DNA from: Priapulus caudatus
Taxonomy: Eukaryota > Priapulida > Priapulimorpha > Priapulimorphida > Priapulidae
DNA: 21,651 bases
Direction: 5' to 3'
Assembly: GCF_000485595.1 (NCBI RefSeq)
Contig: NW_014577257.1
Coordinates: 276,080-297,730 of the forward strand
A program made the translations under genes and the position numbers. Of this stretch, positions 9,879 to 19,983 are shown in pieces. How positions within the stretch are numbered: the stretch's first letter is position 1; every line of letters starts with the position of its first letter. The notes below the pieces were generated by a model, which did no database searches, was not told the origin of the DNA, and saw nothing but the letters and a program-made list of their open reading frames with translations.

Positions 9879-10324
9879 TCCAAAACGCTGTGTGCGTGTA
9901 TTTATGAGGTCAGGCGATAGGACATATGCGTGTCTATGCAATAATGAATATCAGCATCATGACAATCAGTATCACTAAATCGGACGCGCTCGCGTACCAC
10001 ACTATATTGTATCACCCTAACGTCGAATTAATTGTCATATCGCTAGCAAACAATACGGCAATGCTCGTCAGCGCGACGTAATATTGCCGACGTGTCTGAC
10101 GCGCCCGTCTGCGACAGACGTGTCGCAGCGTGACGGCAGCACCTCCGACACTCCCGGACCGTTATCGCGACGGGTTAGGTCGACGCTGATGCAATAGCTC
10201 TGTAGACGGTCACTGCTCGGGGGATAGCGACGCGAGCAGTAATCAGACTCAGCAGGCTCGTCTCAATTTGTCGTCGCTCGGAACTAACTCTAATAATTAT
10301 TACGAGCTAGCTGCTATTCTCCCA
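9879..10324. other. Unique DNA, partly CpG-rich
   Basis: No gene seen. The section 10070-10260 is rich in CG dinucleotides and holds a perfect 8 bp hairpin (CTGCGACA, loop GACG, TGTCGCAG) at 10109-10128. No terminator or RNA gene can be argued from one short stem. Confidence 0.5.
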
Positions 10325-10566
10325 CGTTGATTACACACATATATATTTGTGTGTGCGCGCATGCTTGTGCGTGTGTGCGCGTATACATGGTGTGTCTGCA
10401 CTGCGCAGAACCTTATTTATTTCGACTAATTGCTGGGATTTCGGAGCTCGCTGCGTCCACGCTTTCTAATGCGTAGTGGGTGCGTGCGCGCGCGCGCGCG
10501 AATCTAGAAGCCGAGTCTACAGGGAAAACTACTCTAGCTGTGTGTGTGGTGTGTTGTGTGTGTGTG

Positions 10567-10611
<45 letters not shown>

Positions 10612-10670
10612 TGTGTGCGCGCGCGCGAGTGTGTATGCGCGTGTGGGTGGGCGTGTGCGTGTACGTGGCT
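10325..10670. repeat. GT/GC alternating microsatellites
   Basis: Three neighbouring alternating tracts: a mosaic of CA, TA and GT near 10334-10385, a (GC)n run at 10486-10500, and a GT block at 10541-10665 whose pure core is about 10568-10608 and which continues as GCGCGCGCG and interrupted GT. All favour Z-DNA. Cys-Val frames on plus and Thr-His frames on minus are artefacts. Confidence 0.93.
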
Positions 10671-11370
10671 GGCTAACGATGAGAGTTATTAAGAGAACTG
10701 AAACGACGCTATCAACTATAGCTAGTTTGTTTTTCAACTTTACGAAATAAATTGCGTTTCCGATTGCCTCAATTGCTCGTAGCAAATTTGGTAAGTAAGT
10801 TATTTAAAGATTGCAACCAGCCCTTAACTCACGTCAAGCTATGCATCCAACGAACGCTGTATAGGAGGCCTACCTCGCTACTTGGCGTTTCTTGAGTTTA
10901 GATCTAGGAGTAGTTCACTAATCGACATTGAAGTGCCCTCTCCTCCAATGGCGAAAGTAATATACATAATATTATATATCTATATACCTATATCATATAT
11001 ATATATATATATATATTATGTGCATAATAGACACAAATATGCTGAAGTCAATGGCGCTGCGAATAAACACATGAAGTTCACGTGGAGCTACGTAGACAAT
11101 TTAAGAACGAACCAAAAGGTTGATTTTCTTTACCGCGCGCGCTTGATTATCACCATAACAATCTATTAATAGAATAGCCAAACTAGTATATATATTATTT
11201 CCATGATTATACATCAAGGGCCAGTTGGATGCAAAGGAAGAAGACGAAGAAGAAGAAACAAATCTATGTTTATAAGATGCATAACGCAAGTACATTGTAT
11301 ATATGTAAGATTTATAAGTGCATGCGGCATACACAACAACCCCGAGGATATCGTGCAGGGGTCTATATAC
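10671..11370. other. Unique AT-rich DNA with a (TA)n run
   Basis: No gene recognised. A (TA)n-like stretch lies at about 10961-11017 and a purine patch of GAAGAAGAAG type at 11234-11262. Short frames on both strands run through these and carry no motif. Confidence 0.5.
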
Positions 11371-12057
11371 CAGGGGCCCGTTGTCAGAAACAAAATTAGT
11401 CTTAACATTAGTCTTAACATTAACTTCTACTTGTAACCGTTGACAGAAACATCGCAACGTTACGAGAATAAAAAATCCTCGAAGATATCCTCTTAACATT
11501 ACGAGAGCCCAGACCCTCTCGTAACTTTAATATTAAGTTGAAAATAACACATTTACACTACGAATTACAATTATAGTGATATTATATTTTATGAAAAACG
11601 TTTTTTCTTGAAAAACACGTTAAAATCATTAATTATCTATCGATCATAAAACAAAACAATACATTAAAAATGGCGTATGGCATTTGTTCTCTTGTTTTAA
11701 ATGTTCGCCACGCTTGCCACAACTTTCGCGTCACGTGTTACAGTGTGAGAATTTGTCTTGTTGTGCGGAATAAATTCATGACCGCGTCGTTTTTCATCAA
11801 ATATTATTTACATGTGGTTAGCCATCATAATATTCATAAATTACTGTGATGTACAATAAATATGTATGAATTTGAATTTTGTGATCGATTCTCATTCAAT
11901 CAGCAGCCTTGTGATGAAGTTCCTGTTATCGTAAGTTTTCTAATAGCTGCGATGTGTTTCTGTCAACGCTCCTCTCGTACATTAACATTCGTCGTAAGTG
12001 TTATCTTAGCATTAACATTAGCATTAGCTTTACGATGTTTCTGACAACGGCCCCCAG
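11371..12057. mobile_element. Non-autonomous DNA transposon with two-tier inverted termini
   Basis: The ends are CAGGGGCCCGTTGTC on the left and GACAACGGCCCCCAG on the right, inverted repeats that carry on through CAGAAACA. A second, inner copy of the motif lies inside each end. The outer pair (11379-11392 and 12036-12049) reads CGTTGTCAGAAACA and the inner pair (11438-11451 and 11955-11968) reads CGTTGACAGAAACA; each pair is identical when the right copy is read on the opposite strand. Blocks of TTAACATTA/GCATTAGC follow each terminus. The interior is AT-rich, holds a local hairpin (TTACGAGAG and CTCTCGTAA near 11500-11525) and no transposase. The GC-rich termini recall PIF/Harbinger or P-like families but no target duplication is clear, so the superfamily stays open. 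Confidence 0.78.
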
Positions 12058-12075
12058 AATATAAATCTACTTATT

Positions 12076-12334
12076 ACCTCCGCCAGGGGCTTGGCGGAGG
12101 TTATGTTTTCACCGGCGTGTGTTTGAGTGTTGGTTTGTGGGTTTGTGGGTTTGTGTACGCTCGCTGATTGGCTGATTGGCCCGCCACCGCCGCCGCCGCC
12201 GCGCCGGAACCGCCTGTATCATACAGGTTAAGCCTAACTGAAAAAGTTATGGACGGATTGTCATAAAAATTTTCAGAATACGTCAGAAATGGGCTAACTT
12301 AGAATTGATGAGATTTTGGTGGTGATCCGGATTC
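12076..12334 (+). mobile_element. Widespread-type interspersed repeat with 5' hairpin
   Basis: Opens with a perfect 10 bp stem (ACCTCCGCCA at 12076-12085, six-base loop, TGGCGGAGGT at 12092-12101) followed by TATGTTTTCACC, a GTTTGTGG-type T/G-rich stretch, AAAAAGTTATGGACGGATT, and an end at TTTTGGTGGTGATCCGG. From memory this order of blocks matches a very widely scattered repeat in aquatic animals; I could not check it and give no family name. The copy carries a (GCC)n expansion at about 12182-12202. It starts 19 bp after the end of the neighbouring transposon, so the two may have inserted close together or one may mark the other's target. Confidence 0.65.
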
Positions 12335-12369
12335 AATTAATTAATTCATTCATTCATTAATGATAAAAT

Positions 12370-12406
<37 letters not shown>

Positions 12407-12410
12407 GGTA
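12335..12410. repeat. (ATTC)n-like and (GATA)n microsatellites
   Basis: A short TTAATTAATTCATTCATTC stretch directly after the repeat above, then (GATA)n at about 12373-12406. Microsatellites at the 3' edge of non-autonomous repeats are common, so they may belong to the insertion. Confidence 0.85.
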
Positions 12411-12794
12411 GAGAGAGAATGGGAGCGATAAAGCGAGCAGATAGATAGACATCCGCCAAGGTCGCTGTTGTCCTGGCTATATCCTTTCCTAATGAAATTT
12501 CCTAATGAAATATGTTTTATTTTTGACTGTGTCAATTGATACAACTATGCTTCATTTCGGCACGATAGCGGAACGATTCCGTTCTAACTAACTCAGACTC
12601 AGCCTGCCAGCAAATGTTGTTGGAAATGTTGGATGAATGAATACGCTTGATCAGTTTACGTTTATTGAAACGCAGACGTTTCTTATTTTAACAGCTCATA
12701 CATCATTTCGTGCTTTCATCAGTAGTTGCCACATATTGGGTACTTTTTTTTTTCGTTTACACTCTGTGAACGCGCGTCAGCGAGTGGCGCGAGT
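12411..12794. other. Unique DNA
   Basis: No gene recognised. CCTAATGAAAT is repeated in tandem at about 12488-12510. Nothing else of note. Confidence 0.5.
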
Positions 12795-13060
12795 ATTGGC
12801 GTTGGTGCGTGCGCACGCGCGTGTGTGCGTGTGTGCGTCGGCGCATGCGTAGGAGCGCGCGAGCGTTTGCATACGCCATTAAGCAACGCCCGTGCATGCG
12901 TAGGCACCTGCTTGAGTGTGTGCATGTGTGCGTGCGTGCGTGAGTTCGTTCGTACGTGCGTGCTTGCGTACGTGGGCGTGTACGTTGCTGCGTGTTTGCG
13001 TGCATGGGTATGTATGTACGTGCGTGCGTGCGTGGGTGCGTGTGTGGATACGTGATTGTG
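12795..13060. repeat. Cryptic (GTGC)n tetranucleotide repeat
   Basis: Strongly G/T-biased plus strand built from GTGC, GTGT and GTAC tetranucleotides, with the purest runs at about 12928-12966 and 13017-13040. Two related pieces with GCATGCGTAGG occur at 12842-12853 and 12893-12904. Frames on both strands (Cys-Val-Arg on plus, Thr-His-Ala-Arg on minus) are periodic artefacts. Confidence 0.85.
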
Positions 13061-13356
13061 TGCGCGCTGTCAAACAGAAATCCTCGCGCGGGAGTGCTAG
13101 CGAAAGAAGCTTGGAAACGGCGATCATGATCAAATAGTGCTTCTCGATTCTATTCCTTATAACAAGCTCTCACGAGATGATGCCGAGACTGCCTAATAGG
13201 ACCACGAGAATTGTGTGTTTGTAAAGCCTCTTCTGAGGTAGCTGGCTCGGTGATTATAACATGCCCGAACGAACCTAGCTTAGTCGTACATTACGCCAAT
13301 CGTGTGTACGTTCCCTAAGCAAATCCTATAACGACACATGCGTATGCACACGCGAG
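13061..13356. other. Unique spacer
   Basis: About 300 bp with no repeat and no recognisable gene. Confidence 0.5.
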
Positions 13357-13466
<110 letters not shown>

Positions 13467-13639
13467 AAAAGCGCCGAGCGCGAGGGGTGACAAAGTTATA
13501 GGAAAACGAGGCCGAGTGGCAAATAACAACAAACTGAGGGAGAGCTCGGGGAAAAAGAGCGATGCAGCCTCAGCCTGCCGTGAATAAAATACATACCTAC
13601 GCACTATATTACTGCATGACCATGCATGCGACTAAACAA

Positions 13640-13760
13640 AATCACGGACGAACGGAAGGACAGGTGAACGAATAAACTGACGGACGGATGTACGGACGGA
13701 TGGGCAGACGGACAGGTAAACGAATAAACTGACGGACAGACAGACGGACGAGCATCTCAT
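13640..13760. repeat. GACG-rich tandem duplication
   Basis: A 28 bp block beginning GGACAGGT and ending AAACTGACGGAC occurs at 13658-13685 and again at 13710-13737 with a single change (G to A), inside a general GACGGACG-type tetranucleotide background. The pair implies a 52 bp duplication. Confidence 0.88.
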
Positions 13761-15178
13761 ATCTCTGTATATCTTGACGGTGCCCTGCGCGCGTGAAACC
13801 TTTTGCCACCTATATAGCTCTCTTCCGCCTCATGCCACGCCTCACTCCCATCATTCCCGTCTGCTTCCCACCAGGAACTCCCGCCACGAAACAACGAGCC
13901 TCTCTCTCTTCAAGAGAGCTCCATCTCTTCTCAACAACTTAGAGAATATAGACAGACGACATTCGCTCTAATCGTGGCGACTCGCGCGTGAGTCTGGCGG
14001 CGCCGGTGTGGCGTTGCCGTCATGGCGTCCGTCTATACCGTCGCCGTCACGATCGGCGTTCCATCGCAAGCGACGGCCGACGTTCCGCGGCGAAAATCCG
14101 CGACTAATTGCGAGCATTGTCGGCATCGGCCGCAGCGGCGCTTTTTCGGCGCACGCTAAGAGGCACATGTAACACTCAAATGAGGAATCTCACCGAGTCG
14201 GATAATGACGGCACTGGCGCAACGAGCGGTCACGATCAAGGGATAGCCGCCCGCGCGGCGGCCGTACTACGTAGCACGCGCGACACTACGGAGACTACAG
14301 AGAACTAACTAAATAAAACGCGGGGGAGCGATCGATCGCTCGACACGCAAATTAAGCGGCCGGATATCTAGAAGATAGCGGAGAGTAGCGAATTGCAATT
14401 ATCATACCTGTGAGAGTCTCGGGAGTTGATGTACTTATATCGCTTTATTACCGGAGATGCTGAATTGACGACGCGGCTGTTACACAGTGAGACAAACAAT
14501 GACGCATGGGTGTTGCTTTGCGTAATAGCGGAGGCGTAACGTTTCACTATCGCTGCTATTATCAGACACGGTATATATAGATTGACGATAAATGACTAGA
14601 GGGTGGATGTAGATGATGGACATATGGTGGATTTAGATGATGAATAGATGGTGTATGGATGACAAACGACAGATTTAATACACTTTATTGGAGGATGGAC
14701 GGTGGGCAATGCTGCTAGTGTAGAGAATAGAGGCTAAGCAATGCGCACGGGGTTACGTACAGACCTATGTCATTCACTCGCCCAGTAATCAATTCAGATG
14801 AGTGCGCAGGATAACCCTATTACCTGCCGTAATAGGTTTACAATCTACACTCTTACAAGTGCGTTTGCTGCGCGCACTGTGCAAATCTCACGGCACGCGC
14901 ACGGTTTGATACGCTCGGCAATTGTGTCAGCACATGAAATCAATATTTCCTAGAAGAAAAGATTTTCGGTTCGGACTTCGACAAATACGGACGCGAAATT
15001 ATCTGCGCACGCAATTCACAATAGTACAGAAGACCGTAATTAGCTCATTCTGCTACTTATTACGGCATGCGATGTTAAACGGAGATGGATTGATGGATTT
15101 CCAAAGGCGTTTACCAGCCTAATGAATTGCGTTTAAGAATAAAGCTTGGTATCGTTGGAGATTGTCGGTGGAGGCCGG
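13761..15178. other. Unique DNA with CpG-rich middle
   Basis: No gene is supported. 13970-14350 is rich in CG dinucleotides and may be a small CpG island, but no start, splice site or domain could be tied to it; the frames there (13774-13971, 14108-14308 on plus, 13968-14168 on minus) are 65-66 codons with no motif. A perfect 16 bp palindrome lies at 14326-14341, a weak ATGG/ATGA cryptic repeat at about 14600-14680, and a 12 bp hairpin with one mismatch at 14812-14840. Confidence 0.5.
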
Positions 15179-16441
15179 CCATGAAGACTGAGAGAATAAG
15201 CCATAGAGACTGAGGGGTGAAGCCATAGAGACTGAGGGGTGAAGCCATAGAGACTGAGGGATGAAGCCATAGAGACTGAGGGATGAAGCCATAGAGACTG
15301 AGGGATGAAGCCATAGAGACTGAGGAACAAAGCCATGGAGACAGAGCAACACACAAAGTCATGGAGACTGAGCAACAAAGCCATGGAGACTGAGGGATGA
15401 AGTCATGGAGACTGAAGGGTAAAGCCATGGAGACTGAGGGGTAAAGCCATGGAAACTGAGGGGTGAAGCCATACAGACTGAGAGGTGACGCCATGGAGAC
15501 TGAGGTGTGAAGTCATGGAGACTAAGGGGTGAAGCCGTGGAGACTGAGGAACAAAGCCATGGAGACTGGGGGATAAAATAATGGCGACTGAGGGGTTAAA
15601 CTATAAGGACTGAGAGGTGAAGCCGTGGAGACTGAGAGGTAAAGCCATGGAGACTGGGGGATAAAGTCATGGAGACTGAGGGGTGAAACCGTGGAGACTG
15701 AGGGGTGAAGCCATGGTGACTGAGGGGTAAAGCCATGGAGACTGAGGGGTGATGCCATTAAGACTGAGGGGTGAAGCCATGGAGACTGAGGGGTGATGCC
15801 ATTAAGACTGAGGGGTGAAGCCATGGAGACTGAGGGGTGAAACCGTAGAGACTGAGGGGTGAAGCCATGGAGACTGAGGGGTGAAGCCATGGAGACTGCG
15901 GGGTGAAATCATAGAGACTGAGGGGTGAAGCCATGGAGACTGCGGGGTGAAATCATAGAGACTGAGGGGTGAAGCCATGGAGACTGAGGGGTAAAGCCAT
16001 AAAGACTGAGGGATGAAGCCATGGAGACTGAGGGGTAAAGCCATAGAGACTGAGGAACAAAGCCATGGAGACTGAGGAACAAAGCCATGGAGACTGAGGA
16101 ACAAAGCCATGGAGACTGAGGGGTAAAGCCATGGAGACTCAGGGGTGAAGCCATGGAGACTGAGGAACAACGCCATAGAAACTGAAGAACAAAGCCATGG
16201 AGACTGTTGGATGATGTAATGGAGACTGAGAGGTGAAGCCATGGAGACTGAGGAACAAAGCCATGGAGACTAAGGAACAAAGCCATGGATACTAAGGAAC
16301 AAAGCCATGGATACTGATAAATGAAGTCATGGAGACTGAGGGGTGAAACCATGGAGACTGAGGGGTGAACCCATGGAGACTGAAGGGTGAAGCCATGGAG
16401 ACTGAGGGGTAAAGCCATAGAGACTGAGGAGTGACACCATG
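15179..16441. repeat. Minisatellite, 22 bp unit, about 57 copies
   Basis: The consensus on plus begins GAAGCCATGGAGACTGAG and ends GGGT. Two main variant classes occur after GACTGAGG: GGTGAAGCC (with GGTAAAGCC and GATGAAGCC relatives) and AACAAAGCC. They cluster: AACAAAGCC copies sit mainly at about 16045-16110 and 16155-16310, ATAGAGACTGAGGGATG copies at 15250-15320. Two 44 bp dimers are themselves doubled (15751-15838 with CCATTAAGACT; about 15897-15984 with GCGGGGTGAAATC). The minus-strand unit has no stop in any frame, so three overlapping frames stay open (up to 169 codons, with a 22-residue period). There is no sign that they are genes. Confidence 0.96.
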
Positions 16442-16934
16442 GAAACTGAATTTCTGGCGGGGGAGGATATAGAAGCGAAAACAGTGAAAAATAATAAAAA
16501 AGGTAGGAAGAAACCGGAGTTAGGAGAAGAGACAGAGAAGGCGGTCGAAGAGCAAATAGGCCAATATAAGCAAACGCGTTTCATTGGTGGCAGTAGCGAA
16601 TTTCATACATCACTATCTGTGCGACTATAGCCCAATCTAAAACGCACGCTGGGCGCGCCGAAGCCAATTACTCGACTCGCTCTATTATTCCGGCCGTGAC
16701 GTGTCGTGGCTAATACTCTGCCTTCTAGACGAGCTCTGCCTAATGGCACGAGAAGAACGATGTGAGTGTACACAGCGTATGCTGCTAGCTGCGATAGCAA
16801 GTGTATACATACACACGCCACACCGTGACGGGGCAGGGCGCGTGCTCCTAAATGCATCGGCGAAGAAGTAACGATGGCTCTTGCCGCTTATACGGGAAGG
16901 TAATGTAATCGACTAATCACCGCGGCTCGTAGAG
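16442..16934. other. Unique DNA beside the 22 bp array
   Basis: A plus frame starts in the last repeat copy (16439) and runs to 16630, giving a 63-residue Lys/Glu-rich product. The composition is compatible with a real peptide but the start codon is inside the repeat's CCATGG, and nothing upstream or downstream supports a gene. The rest is unremarkable. Confidence 0.45.
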
Positions 16935-17233
16935 ATGTTAATGGGTTGGTGGTGCGTGAGTGGGTGTTTGTTTGTAGGTGCGTGGATGGATGGCTGCGTA
17001 GGTTTGGTAAGGGGATTGCGTGAGTTGGAAGTGGATTTACGCGCGCGGGTGGATTAATGGTTGATTCTGGGTGGATGAATTCGGGTGAGTTGGTGGGATT
17101 GAATGCGTGAATGGGAGGATGAATTGGTAAATGATTTATTTAGATAGATGGGTAGGTGGGTAGATGGATAGGTCGGTAGGTCGGTATGTATGTAGGTAGA
17201 TAGATAAGTATGTATATAGGTGGCAGGCAGGCA

Positions 17234-17307
<74 letters not shown>

Positions 17308-17349
17308 CTGGCAGGCAGGCGGGCAGGTAGGCAGGCGGGCAGGTATTAA
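16935..17349. repeat. Tetranucleotide repeat region ending in (CAGG)n
   Basis: Cryptic TGGA/TGGG/TGAA repeats at 16935-17150 shift to TAGG and TAGA at 17150-17220 and then to a nearly pure (CAGG)n run at about 17222-17310, with a few CGGG and TAGG variants at its end. The gradient of related motifs in one direction looks like stepwise mutation and re-expansion of one tetranucleotide ancestor. Confidence 0.93.
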
Positions 17350-17352
17350 AAC

Positions 17353-17832
17353 GATGACTGTTTATTATGACTGCGCTATATGATGACTGTTCATCATGAC
17401 TGCGCTACATGATGACTGTTCATCATGACTGCGCTACACGATGACTATACATCATGACTGCACTACGCTATGACTGTTCATCATGACTGCGCTACACGAT
17501 GACTGTTTATTATGACTGCGCTATACGATGACTGTTCATCATGACTGCGCTACACGATGACTGTTTATTATGACTGCGCTACACGATGACTGTTCATCAT
17601 GACTGCGCTACCTGATGACTATACATCATGACTACGCTACCTGATGACTATACATCATGACTGCGCTATGCTATGACTGTTCATAATGACTGCACTACAC
17701 GATGACTGTTCACCATGACTGCGCTACCCGATGACTATACACCATGACTGCGCTAAGCTATGACTATTTATCATGACTGCGCTACAAGATGACTATACAC
17801 CATGACTGCGCTACACGATGACTATACATCAA
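17353..17832. repeat. Minisatellite, 29 bp unit, 16 copies plus a partial
   Basis: Units open with GATGACTGTTCATC or a variant and continue ATGACTGCGCTACAC. The first starts at 17353 and the last, partial one at 17817, a distance of exactly 16 x 29, so the array has no net indels. Variation is confined mostly to the segment after GATGACT: GTTCATCAT, GTTTATTAT, ATACATCAT and ATACACCAT types alternate. The unit contains ATGACTG twice, which suggests it arose from two half-units of about 14 bp. Several copies can form a small hairpin (GATGA, loop CTGT, TCATC). Confidence 0.96.
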
Positions 17833-18175
17833 ATGCTACGTGTAACTCGTGAGTGGCGACTGAATAAACCGAGCTCAGCTGAGCAGCGCAACGATGTTCG
17901 CCTCAATTACTTTCCACGAACGTGCGAGAAGCGAAATGACGTGAGCGCGTGATCGCACGGAAGGCCCGGCTTGTAGAAGCATGTATGACAACGCAGTCGG
18001 CACATCATGGCACGGCGTACGCCACATGTCACGCGCGTGGTGAGCAGAGACTAAATATAGAGAGAAGGTCGCGTTCTTTCAACGAGCGGTTTCTTCGTTT
18101 GGTCGCGTCGTAAAAAGTCTGTTTCATCTGCCGACGCCGTGAACGACACCCACCACAACCACATCAATACCTATC
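17833..18175. other. Unique DNA
   Basis: About 340 bp with no repeat and no recognisable gene. GAGCTCAGCTGAGC near 17871 is a small imperfect palindrome. CTAAATATAG near 18051 resembles a TATA element, but I see no gene it would serve. Confidence 0.45.
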
Positions 18176-18382
18176 ACACACACTGACGCGCGAACACACC
18201 ACACACACACACACACACACAAAATCGACGCGCCACACCACACACACAACACACACACACACCGGCGCGCGCGCACACACCACACACACACACACAACAC
18301 ACACACAGAGCCACACACACACAACACACACACACACACACACACCACACAAACACACACACAACACACACACATTATATAT

Positions 18383-18417
<35 letters not shown>
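18176..18417. repeat. Imperfect (CA)n followed by (TA)n
   Basis: CA dinucleotides with regular ACCACA and ACAACA interruptions and a few CGCGCG insertions (18176-18373), passing directly into an ATATAT run (18374-18417). The minus strand gives Cys-Val frames that are artefacts. Confidence 0.95.
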
Positions 18418-19408
18418 GAAAGGCAAAGCATAGCCTGGGTTGCTTTCGCGACCAAAATATGATATATTCATGTTTCAGAATAATGTAGAGAATAAGAATT
18501 GCTATTCAATAATGCTGTAGTAGAGCATGAGTTTCATAAGGAGAACACAGTTAAAATAACGTAAACGACTACTGCAATGAAAACTGTCTTACATTGCTGT
18601 TTTTTTTAAACAATGTTAATTGAGAAAATAATAATAATAAAAATAAAAATAATTAATTGAGCAGTAATTATACAATGTTTAGTCAAAAAATGAAAGTGAA
18701 CATAACGAAACACAACATATGGTAACGTAACGTAACATAACTATAACCTATTAATATCATGAATTATCATAAAATAGTAATGCACTAAGGACAGTAATTT
18801 TCAAATAAGTGAATAGTATAGAAGACCGTGAAAAACGTAAACATAACATATATAATCACCGTAACTTAGCCTCACTGTATTGGGGGAACGCTTAAGGGAT
18901 AACGTAAACATTGCAGCAGGGCCTACGGTATCGGTGACAATGTATCATAGTGCAACTTTATATGGCAGTGCAAAGAAAAGACACAACGAAAATATTGCAA
19001 GCTTTGCGAAACATTTTACGAAGTAGACGGGCGAAGTTTGTCATTCTAATTCGCTTTGTGTAGTGCTTGCCCCGAGCCACGTTGTCACTATGGCAACAAA
19101 CCAGCGTAAGCCAGTTGGCGGAAATCTGTTAGCTGCATGGCTCATTCCGCTTTTCCGTGTTTCTACAAATTTTGTGCATCTTTTAATATAATATAACAAA
19201 CCCTATACCCATTTGCCGGTAGCGCGTCCAGTAGTAATCGCCACTTACACGGGTATTTTTAGGCTTAGCTAGTTCAGGAGGGACCCGGCACCCAGGCCAC
19301 GACGATCGTAACGCTTATGTAATATTAGCACCCTCAAGAAACGCGCTATTTCAGGTCTAAAGTATAGACAATCCGTCGCACAGCCTGGTCCGGGCTAATC
19401 GCTACATA
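18418..19408. other. AT-rich unique DNA
   Basis: No gene recognised. Minor patterns: an AATAATAATAAAAATAAAAA stretch near 18628, tandem GTAAC pentamers at about 18722-18736, and ATAACGTAAAC at both 18556 and 18899. These are short enough to be chance or decayed repeat. Confidence 0.5.
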
Positions 19409-19465
19409 TAGAATATATATACATCATATCATATATATTATATATATATATATATATAAATATAT
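19409..19465. repeat. (TA)n microsatellite
   Basis: Interrupted TA-rich stretch with its purest part at about 19431-19458. Confidence 0.92.
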
Positions 19466-19983
19466 GACCACATTTTGTCTGTTATTCGACAGATTGTTTA
19501 ATCGATTATGATATATGTCGGGTCGTGCGGCCAGCGCGTGTAACGTTAGAATAATTAGTGTGAGTAATAGTAGACACTGGCCTATCGATCCCGCCGTATC
19601 CGTGTCATCTTGAATATTCAATAGCCCGCGAGGGGAGCTCCCGTTCTAATCTGCTTTTGGAGTCCACCCCTGTTTCCGGATGGGACCGCACCATCATGCA
19701 GCGGAATCAGTCACTGGGCAATCAATAAACGCCAGCTCCGGCCCGAAATCACCGCAATCTAGCGAGATGCGGATCAATGGACCGTCTCTCTCGGGCCGCA
19801 CACAGACCTCGTGGATACGCGACAGCGTAGTCACCGAGTCCATGGAGCGAGCGTCAACATTAAACAATGCCCGCAATGTAAATATCGGCCGGTGGTGGCG
19901 CCGCAGTTCCCCGGCAGGCAAACCATGTGCGTAGCAAAGGCTCGCGACGTGCGCACGCGACGCGCGGCTTGTTCGCTACAGCT
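19466..19983. other. GC-richer unique DNA left of a foldback element
   Basis: Frames of 84 codons (plus, 19680-19934) and 75 codons (minus, 19694-19921) overlap almost exactly on opposite strands. Neither product is recognisable. The segment includes the palindromes TTGAATATTCAA (about 19610) and GGGAGCTCCC (about 19634), and CCACCCCTG at about 19666-19674, which has the form of an hAT-type terminus (CAGGGGTGG read on the other strand). It may be part of the transposon to its right or of an older insertion. Confidence 0.4.

Noticed and set aside
15802-16418. Repeat protein of 146-169 residues with 22-residue period
   Set aside because: All three minus frames are open because the 22 bp unit has no stop; no promoter, splice or coding bias favours one frame.
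16439-16630. 63-codon Lys/Glu-rich plus frame
   Set aside because: The start lies within the last minisatellite copy and the product matches nothing known; kept only as a remark.
18722-18736. Tandem GTAAC as telomere-like sequence
   Set aside because: Only about three copies, and not a known telomere unit.
19081-19100. RFX/X-box-like motif GTTGTCACTATGGCAAC
   Set aside because: The half-site spacing is wrong for a standard X-box and no gene lies beside it.
19680-19934. Overlapping 84- and 75-codon frames on opposite strands
   Set aside because: Mutual overlap in GC-rich DNA commonly keeps both strands open; neither product is recognisable.
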